Shown piece after piece: positions 34,770 to 43,315 of a stretch of DNA of 64,000 nucleotides (positions within the stretch are counted from its first letter, which is position 1; each line of letters opens with the position of its first letter). The notes under the pieces were generated by a model. That model was not told the DNA's origin and did no database searches. It worked only from the letters and a program-made list of their open reading frames with translations. A program made the position numbers and the translations under genes. The stretch covers positions 62,001-126,000 of the forward strand of contig NZ_JADFTZ010000002.1 in assembly GCF_015223105.1 (NCBI RefSeq). The letters run 5' to 3'. The stretch is from Flavobacterium proteolyticum. Lineage in GTDB: Bacteria; Bacteroidota; Bacteroidia; Flavobacteriales; Flavobacteriaceae.

Positions 34770-35537
34770 CTACCCTATCCACTCTTTAAAATCACCAACA
34801 CGTTCTCTTGCAACAATGACTTCATCGTCTTTGTATGTTGGTAAAATGATTTTTAATCTTGAATTCGAATACACTTGAATTTCCTTCACTGCTTTCAGAG
34901 GAACTATGAATTTTCGGCTTACTCGATAGAATTCTTTTGGATTGATTTCTGCTTCTATAACTTCTAAAGTCGAATCAATTAAATAATCACGGTTGTCTAA
35001 AGTGTGAATATAAGTTCCTTTGTTTTCGCTGTAAAAACATTCTACTTCATCAATGGAAATCACTTTTAATTGTTGGCCAATTTTTACTGAAAAACGCTTT
35101 TTGTATTCCTTTTCCACTGGATTGACTAACATTCGCTTAATCGCTTCAAAATCTAATGAAATATTTTGCGATTGAGTTCTAGCTTTAAATTTATTGACAG
35201 CGACTTCCAAATCTTCTTCATCGATTGGTTTCAATAAATAATCAATACTATTCAATTTGAAAGCTCGCAAAGCGTACTCATCATAAGCGGTTGTGAAAAT
35301 CACCGCACTTTTGATGTGTTGCTGAGCTTTGTCAAAGTACTCAAATATCTCAAACGACAAACCATCAGACAATTGAATGTCTAAAAAAATCAAATCAGGA
35401 TGCGGATTGTTTTGAAACCATGCAATAGCTTCTTCCACAGAGTGTAACATTGTGTTTATTTGCAAACCTAATTTTTCAACCTTGCGTTGCAACAATCGTG
35501 CTGCTGGTTTTTCGTCTTCGATAATTAATATGTTCAT
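34770..35537 (-). CDS. LytTR-type response regulator
   Basis: A 255-residue regulator. Receiver domain: IEDEKPAARLLQRKVEKLG (acidic pair) and phosphoacceptor Asp about 53 in IFLDIQLSDGLSFE, with conserved Thr (FTTAYDEYAL) and Lys (LLKPIDEED). The C-terminal LytTR DNA-binding domain has CFYSENKGTYIHTLDNRDY and FYRVSRKFIVPLKAVKEI. It is the last gene of a minus-strand operon with the sensor kinase, so they form a two-component pair. LytTR proteins bind direct repeats spaced by two helical turns; such repeats are found upstream of the operon and of the TonB receptor gene. Confidence 0.93.
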   Translation of the reverse strand: MNILIIEDEKPAARLLQRKVEKLGLQINTMLHSVEEAIAWFQNNPHPDLIFLDIQLSDGLSFEIFEYFDKAQQHIKSAVIFTTAYDEYALRAFKLNSIDYLLKPIDEEDLEVAVNKFKARTQSQNISLDFEAIKRMLVNPVEKEYKKRFSVKIGQQLKVISIDEVECFYSENKGTYIHTLDNRDYLIDSTLEVIEAEINPKEFYRVSRKFIVPLKAVKEIQVYSNSRLKIILPTYKDDEVIVARERVGDFKEWIG

Positions 35538-35546
35538 TGTATTTTT

Positions 35547-35574
35547 GTTTCAGGTTTTAAGTTTCAGGTTTCAA
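35547..35574. repeat. heptad array in the LytTR-regulator leader
   Basis: Four exact 7-base units (GTTTCAG, GTTTTAA, GTTTCAG, GTTTCAA on the plus strand), nine bases from the start codon. A 15-base word, CTTGAAACCTGAAAC on the minus strand, is shared with the mazG leader. Confidence 0.6.
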
Positions 35575-35613
35575 GTTCTTGTGTTGTCAACTGCGACTGA
35601 AAACTGTGACTAA

Positions 35614-35982
35614 TTATTCCCACTTATTCGCTTTTTCTTTCTCCATAAATTCCTTAATCTTGCGTTCTTCCCAGTTTTTTCCCATGATAAAATCAGGCAA
35701 AAATACAGATAACCCGTGTGCTAACAATCCTAATCCCCAAAAGAAAGCGGTGAAGAAATTATGCGCTTGAAAATAACTTTCGCCATCTTTTAAATTTTGA
35801 ATATTGATAATCACAATCATAATATTGATGACCAAATAAACGACAGCGTGCGTATAAAATCCTTTGATTTTCTTAACTCTTTTAACTGCTTCATAATATC
35901 TTGCTTCTTCGGCATTGGATGGAATAAAGTTTTTAAACGCTTCTTTATCCATTCTACTATTGATTCTATCTTGTAAACTCAT
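35614..35982 (-). CDS. 2TM domain protein
   Basis: A 122-residue protein with a charged N-terminal helix (NAEEARYYEAVKRVKKIKGF), two membrane helices (THAVVYLVINIMIVIINI and FFWGLGLLAHGLSVF) and the terminal NWEERKIKEFMEKEK motif ending in KWE. This is the Bacteroidetes 2TM domain, usually next to LytTR-type two-component genes. The role is unknown; it may help the sensor kinase in the membrane. A second 2TM domain is fused to the kinase upstream, with the same ERKI and NNKWE endings. Confidence 0.82.
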   Translation of the reverse strand: MSLQDRINSRMDKEAFKNFIPSNAEEARYYEAVKRVKKIKGFYTHAVVYLVINIMIVIINIQNLKDGESYFQAHNFFTAFFWGLGLLAHGLSVFLPDFIMGKNWEERKIKEFMEKEKANKWE

Positions 35983-36006
35983 GATTTCTTATTTTTTAAA
36001 ATTTAA

Positions 36007-37350
36007 TTATTCCCATTTATTGTTTTTCTCCTGATCTTTTTTCAAAATCTCTTGAATTTTTCGTTCTTCCCAAGAACTTCCGTAACCGAAAACTCGGAAA
36101 GCATGAAAAACCAATCCCATTCCCCAACCTAACATCGGAAACCAAAACCACTGAAATCCTGAGAAAGTTCTAAAATTGATAAAAACTAAAACCGGAATTA
36201 CGATGCAATAAGAAATTAAACTTCCGTAAAACTCTTTTATTTCTTTGACTCTTCTTGACGCTCGGTCATAAGCCGTTTGTTCATTATAATTGTATGTTGT
36301 TTCCATAATATTTATTTGTTTGGTTAAAATTGGTAGCAAGACTTTGAATTCTTTTTCGTTTTCTTCTACCAATACTTTTCTTTTGGTTAAAATTCCGTAG
36401 CGATTCACAATATTTTGTAATCCTACGCCTTTTCGGTCTTGTAAAACTTCTTTTTTCTGAAGATTGTTAGCAATGACTAACTGACCATTTTCAATACTAA
36501 TTTTGATGTGAAGCGGTTTTGCTTCGCTAACTACATTGTGCTTGATGCAATTTTCTAATAATAACTGTAACGAAAGCGGAACTACTTTAGCTTCTTCATT
36601 TTCAAAACCTTCCGGAATTTCAAATGTGATGCTGTTTTCAAATCGCATTTTCAGTAAATTCATGTACGTTTTGGCAAATTGTAATTCTTCAGCTACCGAA
36701 ACCAATTCTTTATCTTTTTGCTCCAAAACATAGCGATATACTTTGGAAAGCGAAGTTGTGAATTTTTGAGCACTTTCTGGATTTTCTTCAATTAACGAAC
36801 TCAATACATTTAAACTATTAAAAAGAAAATGTGGATCTATTTGATTTTTTAAACTTTCAAACTGTGCCGAAGCGGTTCCTGCAATAATTTTTTGTTCTTT
36901 GACTTTGTTTTCTTGATAAGCTTTGTAAAAATAAATCGCATGAATGGCTAAGGTTACAACAAACGTAATTACGACTGAAACAATGTAATTAGAAGGTCTT
37001 TCATTTGCTAAAAATTCTTGAATTGTTTTCTCTTCTATTACTACATCTTCTACTATTCGAAGTAAAAAAATCACAATTACTGATACAATAAACGAAAGAG
37101 AAAATCCTAAAAAAATTCTATTTCTTGAAAACCTACTTGTCTGATAAACATCATCTAACTTTATAAAAATGATTGCATTGGCATAATAAAGTGTATATCC
37201 ATAAAGCATGGTGTAAAAAAATTGCAAAGCTAATCCTTCATTCCACTCTACAGAACCTCCAGAAAGTACTTTTATGATGACTAAAACTACAAATACAAGT
37301 AGCACAATAAAAGTAGCTCTCGGAAACTGTTTTATTAATTTATCAATCAT
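36007..37350 (-). CDS. LytS/YehU-type sensor histidine kinase fused to a 2TM domain
   Basis: 447 residues. Residues 1-145 hold about four membrane helices (ATFIVLLVFVVLVIIKVL first). The His_kinase domain has NQIDPHFLFNSLNVLSSLI with the phospho-acceptor His near 174, the N-box ENCIKHNVV and the G-box KGVGLQNIVNRYG. From Met349 onwards (METTYNYNEQTAYDRASRR) the protein is a complete 2TM domain, ending in KNNKWE. Kinases of this type that I know end near residue 345, so this looks like a fusion. It phosphorylates the LytTR regulator encoded downstream. It begins eight bases after the secreted TPR-like gene. Confidence 0.88.
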   Translation of the reverse strand: MIDKLIKQFPRATFIVLLVFVVLVIIKVLSGGSVEWNEGLALQFFYTMLYGYTLYYANAIIFIKLDDVYQTSRFSRNRIFLGFSLSFIVSVIVIFLLRIVEDVVIEEKTIQEFLANERPSNYIVSVVITFVVTLAIHAIYFYKAYQENKVKEQKIIAGTASAQFESLKNQIDPHFLFNSLNVLSSLIEENPESAQKFTTSLSKVYRYVLEQKDKELVSVAEELQFAKTYMNLLKMRFENSITFEIPEGFENEEAKVVPLSLQLLLENCIKHNVVSEAKPLHIKISIENGQLVIANNLQKKEVLQDRKGVGLQNIVNRYGILTKRKVLVEENEKEFKVLLPILTKQINIMETTYNYNEQTAYDRASRRVKEIKEFYGSLISYCIVIPVLVFINFRTFSGFQWFWFPMLGWGMGLVFHAFRVFGYGSSWEERKIQEILKKDQEKNNKWE

Positions 37351-37358
37351 AGTTGATT

Positions 37359-37979
37359 TTATTTACATTTTTTTAATTCTGCTTGTGCTCTATCCAATCC
37401 CCAACTTGGATGAAAAGCTGTTTCAGGTTTAAAAGTAGCAAAAAGTTCGATTGCTTTTTCAATTTGAACACACATTGGTTTTGTATCTTGTCCAAAATAT
37501 TGTGCCATTCCAATTTCAAACGAAGCTTTTTGGAATACAACTCTCGGATTTTCAGGAGCAATTTTGTAAGCTTTATTTAAAATGTACATTACATCTCCCG
37601 ATAATTTTTGTCCGTTTGTCATTGGATCATAAACAATCCAAGCGGTGTGAATCATAGCTTGCATTACTAAAACTTCTGGATTATCTTGTGCTAATTCGTT
37701 ACAAACATCTTGTGCTTTTTGAGCTACTCTTAATAAAGATTCCATTTTTGCTTTGTCTTTCTCACCAAAAGCTTGTGCAGTATTAATGAAAGCAATGTAA
37801 TAATTTGGTAACCAATTTGTTTTTTCAACCGAAGCAATTCGTTCTAATTGCGCAACTGCTTCTGCAGGTTTTCCTTCTTTCCAGGTTTGTAAAGCTTTAC
37901 CCATTCCTTGTTCAAATTGTCCTTGAGCACTTACTAATGATGCTACAAACAATGCGATGATAGTGATAATTTTTGTCAT
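37359..37979 (-). CDS. secreted TPR-like protein
   Basis: About 206 residues from the ATG that opens a clear signal peptide (MTKIITIIALFVASLVSAQG); the frame extends upstream without a better start. The rest is helical: GMGKALQTWKEGKPAEAVAQ, YKIAPENPRVVFQKASFEIG and FHPSWGLDRAQAELKKCK, resembling TPR pairs. Probably periplasmic. It is the first gene of the minus-strand operon with the kinase, 2TM and LytTR genes, and may act as an input or output of the sensor. The LytTR-type direct repeats lie 125-156 bases upstream. Confidence 0.75.
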   Translation of the reverse strand: MTKIITIIALFVASLVSAQGQFEQGMGKALQTWKEGKPAEAVAQLERIASVEKTNWLPNYYIAFINTAQAFGEKDKAKMESLLRVAQKAQDVCNELAQDNPEVLVMQAMIHTAWIVYDPMTNGQKLSGDVMYILNKAYKIAPENPRVVFQKASFEIGMAQYFGQDTKPMCVQIEKAIELFATFKPETAFHPSWGLDRAQAELKKCK

Positions 37980-38063
37980 GATATATTCTTTTTTACAGTT
38001 AATGATTTTTTGTTTTTGATTTTGAAATTGCACTTGTTCTTGAATTGTTTTATTTTGATGATT

Positions 38064-38135
38064 CAAATTTCCGTCAGATTTTATTCTTTTAAAATTGATT
38101 CTTACCGAATTGTTGATTTTTGAGGATGAATTGTA
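38064..38135 (-). promoter_or_regulatory. candidate LytTR operator and promoter of the two-component operon
   Basis: On the plus strand GAATTGT occurs at 38107-38113 and again at 38128-38134, an offset of exactly 21 bases. In the sense of the minus-strand operon these lie upstream of CAATTTT (38091-38097) and of a -7-like GAAATTTG (38064-38071). The whole 72-base block aligns without a gap with 40357-40428. Confidence 0.6.
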
Positions 38136-38149
38136 TTTTTCTAGGAATT

Positions 38150-38196
38150 AGTGATAAGTGAATAGTAATTAGAAATCCTTTTTATTTTTACTTTTT
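38150..38196. repeat. heptad arrays downstream of the TonB receptor
   Basis: 38150-38177 is four exact 7-base units of consensus AGTRAAT type (AGTGATA, AGTGAAT first). A T-rich segment with the unit TTTTACT repeated follows up to the receptor stop codon. Confidence 0.5.
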
Positions 38197-38197
38197 A

Positions 38198-40336
38198 CTA
38201 CAAATTATCCAAATTATTTGACTTTTTATTATCACTTATTGTCCAAAAGAACCCCACAAAAATGAAGCGACTAGCGGGCTGTGTGATAGCTTGACGTTGA
38301 AATTGCCCATTTAAATCTGGCGTATTTGCATACTGATACCCAAATATATTTTCAGTACCCAACAAGTTTGTAACCGATAAAAAAAGTATCTTTTGCTGAG
38401 AAACCAAATAAGCCCAACTCAAGCTTAAATTGTTAAATGATTTTGTTTTTTCAGACATAAATTCTGTTACATTTGGATTATCAAAAGATCTTCCTGAATT
38501 ATAAGAATAAGTAGCACTAATTTGCGATCTCCAGTCACTCACAAAATACTTTGTAACCAATGAAAAATTGTGATTGGCAACAAAAGATGGTGTAACTTGT
38601 GATTCATAATTTCTAAAATCACGTTTGGAGTCTATGAACGAATAGGAAACCCAATATTCTAAATTTTTAATAGTTTTACTATCTCTCCAAAACAAATCCA
38701 ATCCTTTGGCATAACCAAATCCTTCATTATTATAATTGCTATCAAATCCAGCCTGAGTTCCATTGTACTTCACCAAGCTATTATAGTCTTTATAATAAGT
38801 TTCTGCTCGAAACATTCTTCCTTGTTTGTTGTACATATAATTCAAAATGTAATGAGATGTGGTTTCGTAATCTAAATTGGAATCAAATTTTAAGTAATCT
38901 TGTCGTGCAGTTTGATTGAAATTACCATAAGCCATTGAAAACTGACTGTTCTCAGCTACTTTGTAAGCGAAAGAAATTCTTGGTTCCACTGTAAACTCAT
39001 CAACAATAGAAGCATTTGAAGAACGTAATCCAAGATTAAAAGCTATTTTTCTTGATAATAAGATTTCAGCTTCAGAGAAGAATGCAATAGTATTATTTTG
39101 ATATCCATAACCAAAAACATTGAAATTTTCATCAAAATTCGTGTGAAACAAATCGGCACCAACACTCAATTTGAATCGATTTGAGAATGAATTTCTTAAT
39201 TTAAATTTAGTATGTAATGTTCGTTCGTTATTCGCAACTTTATCCGCTGAAATTCCAATTTTGTTTTGTGCGTAACCATAACTAAATCCGGTTTGAAGTT
39301 GTAAATTATCATTCAAATAACCTTTATATGAAGTATTGAAGTAAAAGTTATTATTCTGCAAATCAAAACGAATTTTATCCTCAAAATTGATGTCTTTCTG
39401 ATTCAAATCAAATGTAGAATAATCAAAAGCACCATAAACTTTTAAAATTCCACTTTTAAATTTATAACGAAAAATACTTTCTCCTGACAGCGACTGAAAT
39501 GGTTTATTCCAATCTAAGTTTTGAGGAACAATTTTTTGATAAGGTGCTAAATTGATGTAACTCGTATTAAATGTAAAAGAACTTTTTTCCCATTTATTAG
39601 TTTTACCTAATCCGACACCCACCGTCATAATTGAAATATCTGTTTGATTCTGAATAGGTTCATCAATAGTATTCATTAATAACACACTAGACAAAGCATC
39701 ACCAAATTCCGCACTATAACCACCAGTAGAAAATGTAATTCCACTAAACAAAAAAGGTGAAAATCTTCCTCTTGTTGGTACATTATTAGCACTTGCTCCA
39801 TATGGTTGTCCTACACGAATCCCATCAACATAGGTTTGGGTTTCGTCTGCTTCACCACCACGAACAAATAATCTTCCGTTTTCACCAACCGTTTGTGTTC
39901 CTGGCAAAGTTTCTAATGCTGCAATAATATTTCCCGCCGAACCAGCTGTGGTTACAATATCCATTGCCTTTAGCGCTGTTGCTTTACTATTATCGCCAGC
40001 TTTAAAGGTTCCAGCGGTAACTTCAACAGCATTTAAAGTATTGAGGCTTTCTTTAATTGTAAAAACTTTTGATTGAAATTTTTCAACCACAAAATCATAA
40101 ATTATCGTTTCATACGACAAAAAACTAATTTGTAATTTCTGATTTCCTGAAGCCGTTGTTTTGAAACTAAAATTTCCCTTTTCATCAGAAGTAGTTCCAT
40201 CATATGTGCCAATAATAAAAACATTAGCTCCTAAAACTGCAAGTCCTTGTTCATCAACAATTTGCCCTTTGATTTCGGTTTGCCCAAAAGAAATTAGTGA
40301 AGTTAATACGATTAATAAATTTAGAATTGATTTCAT
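38198..40336 (-). CDS. TonB-dependent outer-membrane receptor
   Basis: A 712-residue protein: signal peptide (MKSILNLLIVLTSLISFGQ), carboxypeptidase-like regulatory domain (EIKGQIVDEQGLAVLGANVF to about residue 95), plug domain (GSAGNIIAALETLPGTQTV, LFVRGGEADETQTYVDGI) and a C-terminal beta-barrel ending in the aromatic FIFVGFFWTI region. The substrate is unknown; no SusD partner lies beside it, so a metal chelate, a vitamin or a small ligand is as likely as a glycan. The upstream region carries LytTR-type repeats, and the gene precedes the LytTR operon in the same direction. Confidence 0.92.
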   Translation of the reverse strand: MKSILNLLIVLTSLISFGQTEIKGQIVDEQGLAVLGANVFIIGTYDGTTSDEKGNFSFKTTASGNQKLQISFLSYETIIYDFVVEKFQSKVFTIKESLNTLNAVEVTAGTFKAGDNSKATALKAMDIVTTAGSAGNIIAALETLPGTQTVGENGRLFVRGGEADETQTYVDGIRVGQPYGASANNVPTRGRFSPFLFSGITFSTGGYSAEFGDALSSVLLMNTIDEPIQNQTDISIMTVGVGLGKTNKWEKSSFTFNTSYINLAPYQKIVPQNLDWNKPFQSLSGESIFRYKFKSGILKVYGAFDYSTFDLNQKDINFEDKIRFDLQNNNFYFNTSYKGYLNDNLQLQTGFSYGYAQNKIGISADKVANNERTLHTKFKLRNSFSNRFKLSVGADLFHTNFDENFNVFGYGYQNNTIAFFSEAEILLSRKIAFNLGLRSSNASIVDEFTVEPRISFAYKVAENSQFSMAYGNFNQTARQDYLKFDSNLDYETTSHYILNYMYNKQGRMFRAETYYKDYNSLVKYNGTQAGFDSNYNNEGFGYAKGLDLFWRDSKTIKNLEYWVSYSFIDSKRDFRNYESQVTPSFVANHNFSLVTKYFVSDWRSQISATYSYNSGRSFDNPNVTEFMSEKTKSFNNLSLSWAYLVSQQKILFLSVTNLLGTENIFGYQYANTPDLNGQFQRQAITQPASRFIFVGFFWTISDNKKSNNLDNL

Positions 40337-40356
40337 CTTATTTGTTTTTGATGAAG

Positions 40357-40428
40357 CAAAGTTGCTACTGAAAAAACTTGATTAAAATTGAAACTAACCG
40401 AACTGTCATTTTTTGAGGATGAATTGTA
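40357..40428 (-). promoter_or_regulatory. candidate LytTR operator and promoter of the TonB receptor
   Basis: GAACTGT at 40400-40406 and GAATTGT at 40421-40427 on the plus strand, offset exactly 21 bases; then CAATTTT (40384-40390) and CAACTTTG (40357-40364) in the minus sense. All four elements keep the same distances as in 38064-38135; 28 of the 32 bases around the repeats are identical. It also lies between the receptor and the divergent glutaminase gene. Confidence 0.6.
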
Positions 40429-40467
40429 GCTTTCCTAATTTTAATTACTTTTACCAAAATTAGTTTC

Positions 40468-41382
40468 ATGGCATACCAAGATATTTTAGACGGAATTTAC
40501 AACGAAGTCATCCAAATCGAAAACACTGGAAAAGTAGCCGATTACATTCCAGAATTAGCAAAAGTTGATGCCAATAAATTCGGAATTGCTTTGGTTGACA
40601 AACATCAAAACGTATTTACAAAAGGCGATGCTTTAGAAAAATTTTCAATTCAAAGTATTTCAAAAGTCATTACGACTTCGCTTATATTTTCTAAAATTGG
40701 AAACGATTTATGGGAACGTGTTGGCTATGAACCTTCTGGAAATTCATTTAATTCGTTGGTACAATTGGAAAATGAGAATGGAATTCCAAGAAATCCGTTT
40801 ATCAATGCTGGAGCTTTAGTTGTAGCCGATTTGATGTTAGATCATTTTGAAAATCCAAAAGCCTTTCTTCTTGATTTCGTAAAAGAACTAACCGAAAATC
40901 CAAATATCAATTACAACGAAAATGTAGCACAATCTGAAAAAGCTTTTGGATATAGAAATGCGGCTTTAGTTAACTTTATCAAATCCTTTGGCAACATCAA
41001 AAACGAACCTGAAGCAGTTTTAGACTTTTATTATCATCAATGTTCAATAGAAATGAGTTGCGTTGATTTAGCCAAGTGTTTTCAAGTTTTTGCAAATAAT
41101 GGTATAATTCCAAAAAGTGATAAAAAATTCCTTTCCACTAGCAAATGCAAACGCATGAACGCTTTAATGCAAATGTGTGGTTTTTATGATCAAGCGGGCG
41201 AATTTACGTTTAAAGTTGGGCTTCCTGGAAAAAGTGGTGTTGGCGGTGGCGTGGTTGCTGTTTTCCCAAATCATTACACCGTAGCAGTTTGGAGTCCGAA
41301 ATTAAACAAAAAAGGAAATTCGTTTTACGGCTTAGAAACCTTAGAGCGATTGACTACTGAAACCTCCTTATCCATATTTTAA
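40468..41382 (+). CDS. glsA: glutaminase A
   Basis: A 304-residue serine-dependent glutaminase (beta-lactamase-like fold) that hydrolyses glutamine to glutamate and ammonia. The catalytic SxxK is in FSIQSISKVITTS; other markers are NPFINAGALVVADLM, the NENVAQSEKAFGYRNAAL segment and GLPGKSGVGGGVVAVFP. The length suits the bacterial short form. It is divergent from the TonB receptor. Confidence 0.93.
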   Translation: MAYQDILDGIYNEVIQIENTGKVADYIPELAKVDANKFGIALVDKHQNVFTKGDALEKFSIQSISKVITTSLIFSKIGNDLWERVGYEPSGNSFNSLVQLENENGIPRNPFINAGALVVADLMLDHFENPKAFLLDFVKELTENPNINYNENVAQSEKAFGYRNAALVNFIKSFGNIKNEPEAVLDFYYHQCSIEMSCVDLAKCFQVFANNGIIPKSDKKFLSTSKCKRMNALMQMCGFYDQAGEFTFKVGLPGKSGVGGGVVAVFPNHYTVAVWSPKLNKKGNSFYGLETLERLTTETSLSIF

Positions 41383-41463
41383 AATCTTATCAACAAATCG
41401 CAAAAGCAAAAAAGTTTCTCGTAAATAATAATTACTTTTGCAGTTCTTAAAATTTCAAAGATT

Positions 41464-42015
41464 ATGATTTACAAATTCCGAGTGATTCTCGATGCTGAAG
41501 AAGATATTTTTAGAGATATTGCCATTGAAAGCGACAACACGCTAGAAGATTTGCACAATGCTATCGTAAACGCTTTTGGCTTTGATGGAACAGAAACAGG
41601 TTCGTTCTTTACTTGTGAAGACGACTGGACTTGGAACGAAGAAGACGAAATTCCATTGTTTGACACAGGCGAAGTTCCTGGCGAAATGAAAACGATGGTG
41701 GATTTCAAAATTGATGATTTGATGCACCAAGACAATACAAAAATGGTCTATGTGTATGATTTCTTTAGTATGTGGACATTCTTCGTGGAATTAGCAGCAA
41801 TTGAAGAAGAAAAAGAAGCTGGCGAAACCTATCCTGCGTTATTATTTTCTCATGGCGAATTACCAGCAGAAGCAGGTCAAAGCGGATTGAGAGGTGATTT
41901 ATCAAATGACGATATCTACGGTGACTTTGAAGACGAATTCGATGATGATGATTTCGACATGTTTGATGGCGATGACAGCTTCGAAGACATGGGATTTGAA
42001 GAAAATTGGAATTAA
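41464..42015 (+). CDS. plasmid pRiA4b ORF-3-like family protein
   Basis: A 183-residue protein with the pRiA4b ORF-3-like fold: YKFRVILDAEEDIFRDIAIE, DNTLEDLHNAIVNAFGFDG, FYTCE-type FFTCEDDWTW and MVYVYDFFSMWTFFVEL. The C-terminal 45 residues are strongly acidic (FEDEFDDDDFDMFDGDD) and probably disordered. The molecular function is unknown. No plasmid signs lie nearby despite the family name. An octad array separates it from the nucleoid-associated protein gene. Confidence 0.83.
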   Translation: MIYKFRVILDAEEDIFRDIAIESDNTLEDLHNAIVNAFGFDGTETGSFFTCEDDWTWNEEDEIPLFDTGEVPGEMKTMVDFKIDDLMHQDNTKMVYVYDFFSMWTFFVELAAIEEEKEAGETYPALLFSHGELPAEAGQSGLRGDLSNDDIYGDFEDEFDDDDFDMFDGDDSFEDMGFEENWN

Positions 42016-42020
42016 TTAGC

Positions 42021-42114
42021 CAATGTGCTAATATGGCAATGTGCCAATTATAAAACTTAATTACTAACAATGTTAATTGGCTTATAGACTAATTGACAAA
42101 TTGACACATTAATA
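42021..42114. repeat. inverted octad arrays before the nucleoid-associated protein gene
   Basis: 42021-42052 is four exact 8-base units (CAATGTGC, TAATATGG first). 42075-42114 is five exact 8-base units, mostly AATTGNNN (AATTGACA twice), and the last unit abuts the ATG at 42115. The arms are inverted relative to each other, as at 30579-30656. Confidence 0.65.
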
Positions 42115-43173
42115 ATGATCAACTTATTTAACGCACATATCGAAAACCTATCGATTCATAGAGTAGGAAATAAAAGTAGAAACGAAGCTATTTTCTTATC
42201 TGAAAACCCATACGGGTTGAATGATGAAATTATGCCTTTATTGAAGGAATTTTTCTTTAAACCTTTTAGAGAAAAAGAAGAAAACTACTTTCAGTTTGCT
42301 CATGAAGTAGATTTAGAATACAACGAAATGTACAATTTTGCTACCGAAGTTTTTAACAACCCAGGCGAAATTCACAACGTTTCTAAAAAAATCACAAAAC
42401 ACCTTTTTGAACAATCGAATCATCCTCATATTAAAAATGGAGAAGTGTATGTTGCTTATTTCACACACGTTTCTATTGATAATAATGTAGTAGATGCTAT
42501 AGGAGTTTTCAAAAGTGAAGTACAAACCGATTTTTTACAATTCGAAGAAAACGGAAGCAATTTAGAAATGATTTTACAACAAGGAATCAACTTAAATAAA
42601 TTAGACAAAGGTTGTATCATTTTCAATTACAAAAAAGAAGAAGGTTACAAAATTTTAACTGTAGATAGCAACCGTTACGATGCACGCTATTGGTTAGAAC
42701 ATTTCTTATCGGTTGATGCGTTTCAAGACGAAAACTTCATGACGAAGAAATACTTGAAATTCTGTCAAGAGTTTGCCAAAGAAGTAGTTTTACCTGCTGA
42801 AGACAAGCAACAAGAAGTGTTGTTCATGAACCGTGCTATCAATCACTTTGCAAAAAATGATGAGTTTGAAGAAACGGCTTTCTTAAACGAAGTAATGCAA
42901 AATCCTGAATTCATTCCAGAATTCAAAAATTATAAAGTGGATAAAGGTGCCAAATACAGCATCGAAGATGTTTCAAGTTTTCCAATTGCAAATGCTGCAG
43001 TAACAGATGTGCGTCGTTCTTTGAAAAACACGATTCAATTGGACACCAATATCCAAATCAAATTGGATTTCATCAACCCAGAAAGTGCGGAGAAATTCGT
43101 GGAGAAAGGTTGGGACGAAGAAAAACAAATGTATTATTATTTAGTTTACTTCAATAAAGAGCAGAAATCGTAA
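42115..43173 (+). CDS. nucleoid-associated protein (NdpA/YejK family)
   Basis: A 352-residue protein of the 37-kDa nucleoid-associated family. NAHIENLSIHRVGNKSRNEA at the N-terminus, VYVAYFTHVSIDNNVVDAIG and LDFINPESAEKFVEKGWDEE near the end are characteristic. It probably binds the chromosome without strong sequence preference. Start ATG 42115 directly follows the octad array. A strong terminator follows the gene. Confidence 0.82.
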   Translation: MINLFNAHIENLSIHRVGNKSRNEAIFLSENPYGLNDEIMPLLKEFFFKPFREKEENYFQFAHEVDLEYNEMYNFATEVFNNPGEIHNVSKKITKHLFEQSNHPHIKNGEVYVAYFTHVSIDNNVVDAIGVFKSEVQTDFLQFEENGSNLEMILQQGINLNKLDKGCIIFNYKKEEGYKILTVDSNRYDARYWLEHFLSVDAFQDENFMTKKYLKFCQEFAKEVVLPAEDKQQEVLFMNRAINHFAKNDEFEETAFLNEVMQNPEFIPEFKNYKVDKGAKYSIEDVSSFPIANAAVTDVRRSLKNTIQLDTNIQIKLDFINPESAEKFVEKGWDEEKQMYYYLVYFNKEQKS

Positions 43174-43194
43174 GCCATTTACATACAAATTATT

Positions 43195-43230
43195 AAACCT
43201 CAATTGCAAATTCGCAATTGAGGTTTTTTT
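43195..43230 (+). terminator. intrinsic terminator after the nucleoid-associated protein gene
   Basis: Perfect 12-base-pair stem AAACCTCAATTG/CAATTGAGGTTT with an 8-base loop and a T-tract. Confidence 0.92.
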
Positions 43231-43265
43231 TGAAAGAACTTTAACAAAATATTTTGTTTAACTTT

Positions 43266-43297
43266 TTTGATTTTAAATTAAACATTCTGTACCTTTG
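43266..43297 (+). promoter_or_regulatory. promoter of the TetR-like gene
   Basis: TTTG at 43266-43269, 20-base spacer, TACCTTTG at 43290-43297. A TTG inside the -7 element (43295) would be the longest start; the true start is ATG 43316. Confidence 0.72.
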
Positions 43298-43315
43298 AGA
43301 AAAATATTTAAAATC

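Noticed and set aside
41464..42015. pRiA4b ORF-3-like gene as a sign of an integrated plasmid
   Set aside because: The family is widespread in chromosomes and no replication, mobilisation or integrase genes lie nearby.
30579..42114. The octad arrays as CRISPR repeats
   Set aside because: Units are 8 bases with no 25-45 base direct repeats or unique spacers, and no cas genes are present.
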